DNA of 64,000 bases, taken from contig DDSV01000049.1 in assembly GCA_002344215.1 (NCBI GenBank), positions 1 to 64,000 on the forward strand, in the 5' to 3' direction. Below the pieces are notes generated by a model. The model saw only the letters and a list, made by a program, of their open reading frames with translations. It was not told the origin of the DNA and did no database searches. Source of the DNA: Akkermansiaceae bacterium UBA2381 (GTDB lineage: Bacteria; Verrucomicrobiota; Verrucomicrobiia; Verrucomicrobiales; DEV007). Both the position numbers and the translations under genes were made by a program. This document shows, piece after piece, positions 58,194-64,000 of this stretch; position 1 is the stretch's first letter; each line of letters starts with the position of its first letter.

Positions 58194-61100
58194 AGTTTCT
58201 TGCCCTGACACTACCCTCTTTGCTCCTCGGCCTGACCCTCTCGGCCGACGACAAGGAGAACCTGCGTTTCTTCGAAATGGAGATCCGCCCGCTTCTCGCG
58301 AAGGAATGTTATGATTGCCACGGGCCGGAGAAGTCCAAGGGCGGCCTGCGCCTCGATCATCGCGAGCTCATTCTTGAGGGCGGCGAAAACGGCCCGGCCC
58401 TGGTCGCCGGCAAGCCTGATCTTTCACCGCTCATTCATGCGGTGCGCCGGAGTGATCCGGACTTCGCGATGCCTCCGAAGAAGACCCTCGAACCCGCCCA
58501 GGTCGCGGCCCTCGAGAAGTGGGTCGCCCTCGGGGCTCCCTGGCCCGAGGAAAAAATGACCAAGGCCGAAGGCGACGAAAACGGCTTCACCGAAGAGGAT
58601 AAAAACTGGTGGGCGATCAAGCCGGTCGCCGATCCCGCCCCACCGGCTGTTTCCAAGGCAAATGACGGCTGGGCGAAAAGCCCGATCGACCGCTTCATCG
58701 CCGCGAAGCTCGAAGAGAAAAAACTCCAGCCCGCCGCTGCCGCCGACGCGGGCGAGCTCGTGCGCCGCCTCTTCTTCGATCTGCACGGCCTGCCTCCGGG
58801 ATCGGAGGACGTCCTTGCCTTCGAAAAAGCCTTTGCTGAAAATCCTGACAAGGCCACCACGGAGCTCGTCGACCGCCTCCTTGCGAGTCCGCGCTACGGC
58901 GAGCGCTGGGGCCAGCACTGGCTCGATGTGGTCCGCTACGCCGAGAGCGACGGCTATCGCGCCGATGACTACCGTCCCGAGACCTGGATGTATCGCGACT
59001 ACGTGATCCGTTCCTTCAACGGGGACAAGCCCTACCGTCAGTTCATCCGCGAGCAACTCGCCGCCGACGAATTCGCCGCGGACGATCCGGATACCCTCAT
59101 CGCAACGGCCTTCATGCGTCTTGGCATTTATGAATGGAATCAGCGCAACGCACGCATGCAGTGGGATCTCATTCTCACAGAGATGACGAACGTCACGAGC
59201 GAGGCCTTTCTCGGACTCGGCATGGGCTGCGCCCAGTGTCACGACCACAAGTTCGACCCCATTCTTCAGAAGGATTATTTCGCCCTGCAGTCCTTTTTCA
59301 ATACGACCTGGTGGCCCGAAGATCAGACCCTTGCGACTCCGGAGGAGCGGAAGGCCCACGACCTGAAACTGGCCGAGTGGGAGACAGCGACAAAAGAGAT
59401 CCGGACCGAGCTCGATGCGATGACCCAACCCGTCCTCGAATCCAAGCGCAAGGGAGCGGTGATCCAGTTCCCCGACGACGTTCAGAAAATTTACTGGAAA
59501 CCCGCCTCCGGGCGCACCGCCCACGAGGAGCAGCTCGCCCAGCTCGTGCAGCGTCAGGTCGACTTTGAATACCGTCGTGTCGACTGGAAGAAAACTTTCG
59601 CCAAGGACGAGAAAAAGCTCGCCCGCCACACCGAGCTGACCGAGGCGCTCAAGAAGTTCGATTCCCTCAAGCCCGCTCCGCTGCCCGCCGCTTTTGTCAC
59701 GACCGATACGGGAAACAAACCCGGAGAAACCCTGATGAAACGCCGCGGCAAGGACGAGGTCGTCGAGCCTGCCTTTCTGACCCTGTTAGGCCATCCCGCG
59801 CCCGAGATCAAACCCACGGAAAAGACGACGGGGCGCCGCACCGCCCTCGCTGACTGGATCGCGAGTGAAAAGAATCCCTTTACGGCCCGCGTCATGGTCA
59901 ACCGCGTCTGGCAACGCCACTTCGCCGAGGGACTCGTCGCGACTCCGAATGATCTCGGCATGCTCGGCGAAGCTCCGAGCCATCCGGAACTGCTCGACTG
60001 GCTCACGACCCGTTTCCTTGAGGACGATTGGAAGTTGAAGAATCTCCACCGCCTCATCATGACGAGTGCGACCTACCGCCAGACCGCGCGGCGCGAGCCG
60101 ACGAGCGACGAGGAAATCGCCGACCCGGCCAACCGTCTCCTCTGGCGTTTCCCTCCCCAGCGTCTCGACGCTGAGCAACTTCGCGATGCCACTCTCGCTG
60201 CCTCGGGAGAGCTGACCCATCGCGAAGGCGGTCCGGCGGTCGACGGCACTGCGCCGAACCGCAGCGTCTACATGAAAAAGCGCCGCAATACTCCTGACCT
60301 GATGATGGGTGAGTTCGATTCCCCGGCAGGGTTCAGTTCGACGCCGAACCGCATCCCCACGACGACGCCCCTCCAATCTCTCCTGCTGGTCAACGGGGAG
60401 TGGTCGCTCTCCCGCGCCAACGCCTTTGCGAAGCGTCTTCTCAAGGGCAAGTCGGAGTTCGGCCCCGAGGAAATCCGCGAAGCCTATCGCGTCGCCTACG
60501 GACGCGAGGCGCTCACAAGCGAGGTCGAGGGCGCCAGGGCCTTCGTCGAATCCCAGGCCGGAACGGTCACGACGGCGGCGCCCGCTGCGGTGGACAAGTT
60601 CCCCAACGAGACCGGTCTGCGCCCCACCGCCGCCATTTTCAAGGACGTGAAGTCCATCGAACTCGGTGAGAAATCGCTCTGGATCCAGCCCGGAAGTCGC
60701 TTCGAGCACCTTGAGGTCAAGGGACTGGAGTTGCCTGACGAAGAGTTCACGATCGAAGCCGTGACCACGCTCGACCGGGTCTACGAAGATTCTTCGGTCA
60801 ACACCCTCATCGGCCGATGGAATGGTAGCGCCGACGAGATCGGCTGGTCTGTCGGGGTCACCAGTACGAAGTCGCGTTTCGACCCGCAGAACTTCATCGT
60901 CCAGATCGTCGGAGACGACTTTCAGAAAAACCGCATCTCCGAGGTCGTTGCCTCGGGCCTGCGCGTGCCGCTGAACAAGCCGGTCTATCTCGCCGTCTCG
61001 ATTTCGGCAAAACCATCCAAGGAGGACCCGAACAAAGGTTTCGTCACCTTCTACCTGAAGGATCTCTCCGATCCGAACGCACCGATGCAGAGCGAAAGGG

Positions 61101-61471
61101 TGCAGCATCAGGTCGTGGGTGGTTTGTCAGTAGATGACAAGGTGGCCACCTTTGTCGGCAGCCGCGATCAAAAGGGCCACCTCTGGGATGGACAGATCGC
61201 CCGCCTCACCATCAGCAAGGGGTCGCTCGACAAGTTGCAACTCCTCACCTATCCCCAGCGCTCCGATGCTGAATCGCTCGTTGCCGCGCCGACCCGTCTC
61301 ATCGACTGGAAATTCGCCGGTACCGACGGCGAGACACCCGCACCCAACACCGCGTGGAGGCGTGAGATCATCAGTGCTCCATCGAGCGATGCCCCTCCGC
61401 AACTCCTCGGAGCCGTAACCGACTTCTGTCACGCTCTCCTCAACTCAAACGAATTTCTGTATCTACATTGA
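58190..61471 (+). CDS. PSCyt1-DUF1549-DUF1553-LamG secreted protein (module 3)
   Basis: 1093 residues from the ATG at 58190 (MKFLALTLPSLLLGLTLSA, signal peptide; translation starts within the FecR-like stop). Order: PSCyt1 (EIRPLLAKECYDCHGPEKSKGGLRLDH, heme motif C40-x-x-C43-H44), DUF1549 (SPIDRFIAAKLEEKKLQPA to GCAQCHDHKFDPILQKDYF, second heme motif), a coiled linker, DUF1553 (LADWIASEKNPFTARVMVNRVWQRHF, DWLTTRFLEDDWKLKNLHRLIMTSATYRQT, RLDAEQLRDATLAASGEL), and at the end a LamG-like domain (about 830-1010; LPDEEFTIEAVTTLDRVYEDSSVNTLIGRWNG, PVYLAVSISAK) before the L-N-S-N-E-F-L ending. Here the LamG domain sits inside the DUF1553 region, unlike module 2. It is exported; function is unknown. 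Confidence 0.92.
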   Translation: MKFLALTLPSLLLGLTLSADDKENLRFFEMEIRPLLAKECYDCHGPEKSKGGLRLDHRELILEGGENGPALVAGKPDLSPLIHAVRRSDPDFAMPPKKTLEPAQVAALEKWVALGAPWPEEKMTKAEGDENGFTEEDKNWWAIKPVADPAPPAVSKANDGWAKSPIDRFIAAKLEEKKLQPAAAADAGELVRRLFFDLHGLPPGSEDVLAFEKAFAENPDKATTELVDRLLASPRYGERWGQHWLDVVRYAESDGYRADDYRPETWMYRDYVIRSFNGDKPYRQFIREQLAADEFAADDPDTLIATAFMRLGIYEWNQRNARMQWDLILTEMTNVTSEAFLGLGMGCAQCHDHKFDPILQKDYFALQSFFNTTWWPEDQTLATPEERKAHDLKLAEWETATKEIRTELDAMTQPVLESKRKGAVIQFPDDVQKIYWKPASGRTAHEEQLAQLVQRQVDFEYRRVDWKKTFAKDEKKLARHTELTEALKKFDSLKPAPLPAAFVTTDTGNKPGETLMKRRGKDEVVEPAFLTLLGHPAPEIKPTEKTTGRRTALADWIASEKNPFTARVMVNRVWQRHFAEGLVATPNDLGMLGEAPSHPELLDWLTTRFLEDDWKLKNLHRLIMTSATYRQTARREPTSDEEIADPANRLLWRFPPQRLDAEQLRDATLAASGELTHREGGPAVDGTAPNRSVYMKKRRNTPDLMMGEFDSPAGFSSTPNRIPTTTPLQSLLLVNGEWSLSRANAFAKRLLKGKSEFGPEEIREAYRVAYGREALTSEVEGARAFVESQAGTVTTAAPAAVDKFPNETGLRPTAAIFKDVKSIELGEKSLWIQPGSRFEHLEVKGLELPDEEFTIEAVTTLDRVYEDSSVNTLIGRWNGSADEIGWSVGVTSTKSRFDPQNFIVQIVGDDFQKNRISEVVASGLRVPLNKPVYLAVSISAKPSKEDPNKGFVTFYLKDLSDPNAPMQSERVQHQVVGGLSVDDKVATFVGSRDQKGHLWDGQIARLTISKGSLDKLQLLTYPQRSDAESLVAAPTRLIDWKFAGTDGETPAPNTAWRREIISAPSSDAPPQLLGAVTDFCHALLNSNEFLYLH

Positions 61472-61551
61472 GCCGCCAAGGCACCACTCCTCACCAACCT
61501 TTTACTTTTCACCTTCCCACCTTTTACCGCGGCCACCGGCCGCCCCCAGCC

Positions 61552-62982
61552 ATGTCCTTCTGCCATCGAATCGACCAACCCGCGAGCCGTCGCGAATTTC
61601 TCACCCGTGCCGGAGCCGGTTTCGGCGCAGTCGCCCTTTCGGCCCTGACCGGGGAAAAGCTCCTCGCCTCGACCGGATTCCCCAATCCGGTCGGTGCAAA
61701 AATTCCGCAGCGCTTCGGGCGGGCCAAAAACATCATCTGGCTTTTCATGGAGGGCGGGCCGAGCCACCTCGATCTCTTTGACCCGAAACCGCTCCTCAAC
61801 AAACTCGCCGGGCAGACCCTGCCTGACAGCTTCGAGCGACCCGTCACCGCGATGGGCGAGGTCAACTCACCCTTGCTCGAGTGCAAACGGAAGTGGGCAC
61901 AACACGGCGAGAGCGGCCTCTGGATCTCGGACTGGCTCCCCCAACACTCGAAGATCGCCGATGAGCTTTGCGTGATCCGTTCCTGTGTTTCCGACGGAAT
62001 CAACCATGCCGGCGGAGTCTGCCAGATGAACACAGGTTCTGTCTTCGGTGGTCGTCCCTCGCTCGGATCATGGGTCTCCTACGGCATCGGTACAGAAAAC
62101 AACAGCCTCCCCGGTTTCGTTGTCATCAAGGACTCGAATTCCATGGTCGTGAACGGCGCGCGCACCTGGGGTTCGGGTTTCATCCCGGCGGTGCATCAGG
62201 GTGTTCTCTTTGAGAACGGAGTTGAGCCGATCAAAAACCTCAACAACCCCTCCGGCGTGAGCGACGCCCGCCAGAAGCAGAAGCTCGACTTTCTCGAACA
62301 GCTCAACCGCGAACACTACGCGGCGCGTTCCACTAACACTGATCTCGAAGCGCGCATCCGCAGCTATGAGCTTGCTTTCCAAATGCAGGCCGAGGCACCC
62401 GAGGCGATCGACCTCGCCAGCGAACCCGATCACATCAAGACCCTTTACGGTCTCGACAACAAGGAGACCGAAGTCTACGGCCGCCAGTGTCTTATGGCCC
62501 GCCGCCTCATCGAACGCGGGGTGCGTTTTGTCCAGCTCTATCATGGAGCCGGAAGCAAATGGGACAGCCACGCAAAGATGGAGGAAAACCACGGGCGTCT
62601 CTGCAACAATGTCGATGTGCCCATCGTCGGACTGATTCAGGACCTCAAGCAACGAGGACTGCTCGAGGACACGCTTGTGATCTGGGGCGGTGAATTCGGC
62701 CGCACTCCCATGAGCGAGAAGGGCGACGGTCGCGACCACAACCCGACCGGTTTCACCATGTGGATGGCGGGCGGCGGTGTCAAAGGCGGTCAGACCATCG
62801 GAGCGACCGACGAACTCGGTCTTTATGCGATCGAGGACAAGATGCACGTCCACGACATTCACGCAACCATTATGGGTCTGTTAGGACTTGATCACACCGA
62901 AGTCGTCTACATGCACAAGGGCCGACCGGAACGGGTCGACCTGAACGAGGGCCATGTGAATGAGGCGCTCTTCGCTGGATAA
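61552..62982 (+). CDS. DUF1501 family secreted protein (module 3)
   Basis: 476 residues from the ATG at 61552 (MSFCHRIDQPASRREFLTRAGAGFGAVALSAL), a Tat-type R-R-E-F-L signal; an upstream TTG at 61468 overlaps the previous stop. DUF1501 features: IIWLFMEGGPSHLDLFDPKP, VIRSCVSDGINHAGGVCQMNTG, CLMARRLIERGVRFVQLYHGAG, RGLLEDTLVIWGGEFGRTPMSEK, GRDHNPTGFTMWMAGGGVKGGQTIG, HVHDIHATIMGLLGLDH. It is the last gene of the sigma-FecR-PSCyt operon. Confidence 0.92.
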   Translation: MSFCHRIDQPASRREFLTRAGAGFGAVALSALTGEKLLASTGFPNPVGAKIPQRFGRAKNIIWLFMEGGPSHLDLFDPKPLLNKLAGQTLPDSFERPVTAMGEVNSPLLECKRKWAQHGESGLWISDWLPQHSKIADELCVIRSCVSDGINHAGGVCQMNTGSVFGGRPSLGSWVSYGIGTENNSLPGFVVIKDSNSMVVNGARTWGSGFIPAVHQGVLFENGVEPIKNLNNPSGVSDARQKQKLDFLEQLNREHYAARSTNTDLEARIRSYELAFQMQAEAPEAIDLASEPDHIKTLYGLDNKETEVYGRQCLMARRLIERGVRFVQLYHGAGSKWDSHAKMEENHGRLCNNVDVPIVGLIQDLKQRGLLEDTLVIWGGEFGRTPMSEKGDGRDHNPTGFTMWMAGGGVKGGQTIGATDELGLYAIEDKMHVHDIHATIMGLLGLDHTEVVYMHKGRPERVDLNEGHVNEALFAG

Positions 62983-62984
62983 GC

Positions 62985-64000
62985 TCAGGTCACCTCTCCG
63001 ATCAGCATTCCCACGACATCGTCGAGCGCTTTACGACAGTCCTCGCTTCCCTGATTCGTGCAGGCAAGGAGGGCAAAGTCCTTTTCCGGCGCGAGCCAGG
63101 CGACGCTGTAGTTCATCGTATTGCTACCGTTGTGACTGAGGACCCGGCCTCCCCAGCTGCGCTCCAGGTCCAGCCATCCGAAGGCGTAGGGTTCGCCTTC
63201 CTGCGTGGCGGTGTGGAGCCGCTTGTAGGTGGCGGCCTTCAGCAGTTTGCCCCTCCCGTTTGCTCCCGCGAGGTGTTCGGCCACAAATTTCGCCCAATCG
63301 CCGAGGGACATATGGACCGTGCCCGCCGGACCGAGCACCGGCAGGTTGTCCACCGCAGCCCCGTTCTCCGGCATTGGCTTGCCGTCCTCTCCATGAGGCC
63401 ATGGCTGATCGATTTCCCCTGGAGTTCCGGTGCCTCCGAAACCGGCCCCGGTGATCCCGAGCGGGGTGAAAATAGCCCTCCGCATCTGCTCCTCCCAGGG
63501 CAAATTCATGACCTTCTCGAGCATGTGGCCGGCGATGACATATCCCCAGTTGGAATACAGATGCTTTTCGCCCGGTTCAGGCAAGTTCCTCCATCCAATC
63601 GCCATCTCCAGGGCCTTCGCGCGTTGCGAAACAATGTCTCTTCCAGCCCGGGCAGCTTCCGGCCAGGATGGATTTGCCGGAAGGCCGGACCAGTGGCTGA
63701 GGAAATGGGTCAGCGTCGCCGTCCGGAGGGGAGAACGGTTCAGTCCTCGCTCCCCTCGAAACACCTCCTCCAGGCTTGTCTCCCATTTGATCTTCCCGGC
63801 TTCCACCGCGACCCCCGCCAGGGTCGAGGTCATCGCTTTGGTATTCGAACCCAGATGCCAGAGATCATCGACCGTAGCGACCACCTCAGAGTCGATTTTG
63901 CGGACCCCGGTGACAGCAACACTCTGCACCCCGGCACTGGTGACAATGGCCCCGCCGAGAGCGGGCAGCTTGTACTGAACCCGAATAGCCTCGAGTTTCG
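62985..64000 (-). CDS. Class C beta-lactamase-like serine hydrolase, cut by right edge
   Basis: At least 338 residues. The frame runs open to the right edge; internal GTGs at 63929 are not the real start, because the open frame upstream encodes more of the same domain (LEAIRVQYKLPALGGAIVTSAGVQ). Motifs: GSNTKAM (S-x-x-K active-site), YSNWGYVIAGHMLEKV (the Y-x-N of class C), and a C-terminal HNGSNTMNYSV in the K-T-G/H-x-G position. It could be an esterase, D-aminopeptidase or beta-lactamase; substrate is unknown. It is convergent with the DUF1501 gene, two bases apart. Confidence 0.88.
   Translation of the reverse strand, partial: KLEAIRVQYKLPALGGAIVTSAGVQSVAVTGVRKIDSEVVATVDDLWHLGSNTKAMTSTLAGVAVEAGKIKWETSLEEVFRGERGLNRSPLRTATLTHFLSHWSGLPANPSWPEAARAGRDIVSQRAKALEMAIGWRNLPEPGEKHLYSNWGYVIAGHMLEKVMNLPWEEQMRRAIFTPLGITGAGFGGTGTPGEIDQPWPHGEDGKPMPENGAAVDNLPVLGPAGTVHMSLGDWAKFVAEHLAGANGRGKLLKAATYKRLHTATQEGEPYAFGWLDLERSWGGRVLSHNGSNTMNYSVAWLAPEKDFALLACTNQGSEDCRKALDDVVGMLIGEVT

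Noticed and set aside
58424..59629. Antisense frame (401 residues) opposite module 3 PSCyt gene
   Set aside because: Antisense shadow of the conserved DUF1549 coding region.
1..64000. CRISPR arrays, rRNA, prophage or IS transposase genes
   Set aside because: No regularly spaced identical repeats, no rRNA-like sequence, and no transposase, integrase or phage structural gene found on reading both strands.

Overview
The window looks like chromosomal DNA of a Verrucomicrobiota bacterium, or a close PVC relative. Three secreted gene sets of the planctomycete/verrucomicrobial type (heme-motif PSCyt / DUF1549-DUF1553 proteins paired with DUF1501 proteins) point there. So do a Rhodopirellula/Verrucomicrobium-type ECF sigma factor with a FecR-like partner, a large autotransporter-associated beta-strand-repeat protein ending in PEP-CTERM, a DUF1080-ThuA protein, and a large Ser/Thr kinase with leucine-rich repeats. 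The DNA is GC-rich. There is one tRNA (Leu, CAG) and no rRNA, CRISPR array or insertion sequence that I can see. All taxonomic and family calls are from reading the sequence; no database was searched.

Layout. 1-356: the N-terminus of a haemagglutinin/TPS-type secreted protein, cut by the left edge. 0.75-2.4 kb: a UbiE/MenG methyltransferase, tRNA-Leu and a LipM-like acyltransferase. 2.5-10.6 kb: a xanthine-dehydrogenase-like pair that has lost its cofactor motifs, a membrane-anchored methyltransferase, an aberrant alkaline-phosphatase-superfamily protein, AraD, and a degenerate endonuclease/exonuclease/phosphatase (EEP) protein. 10.6-18.1 kb: PSCyt/DUF1501 module 1 (WD40-cytochrome, DUF1549/1553, DUF1501) divergent from a PAS-AraC regulator. 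18.3-21.5 kb: the PEP-CTERM beta-strand-repeat protein. 21.7-27.3 kb: membrane genes (rhomboid, CorA/ZntB, TauE/SafE, CNNM-CBS, EamA) and a cysteine-cluster protein. 27.4-31.9 kb: module 2. 32-39.6 kb: SDR, DUF1080-ThuA, ceramidase-like and phosphodiesterase secreted enzymes, an APH-like/P-loop kinase fusion and a spermidine-synthase-like gene. 39.7-43.7 kb: a galactose operon (galK-galM-sodium symporter). 43.8-44.4 kb: HigBA. 45.3-49.8 kb: an RND efflux pair. 50.1-51.0 kb: a small lower-GC island with an HEXXH protein. 51.2-55.3 kb: Ser/Thr kinase-LRR. 55.4-56.0 kb: VapBC. 56.3-63.0 kb: module 3 (ECF sigma, FecR-like, PSCyt-DUF1553, DUF1501). 63.0-64.0 kb: a class C beta-lactamase-like gene cut by the right edge.

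How the genes work together. The three modules look like one kind of exported machine copied three times and wired to three inputs: an AraC-PAS regulator, no adjacent regulator, and an ECF sigma/FecR pair with ATGA-type coupling throughout. The 2.5-10.6 kb stretch is unusual for holding several proteins that keep an enzyme fold but have lost textbook cofactor or catalytic residues. Intergenic DNA carries a recurring style of short-period arrays (6, 7 and 8 nt), often as inverted pairs, plus REP-like hairpins.
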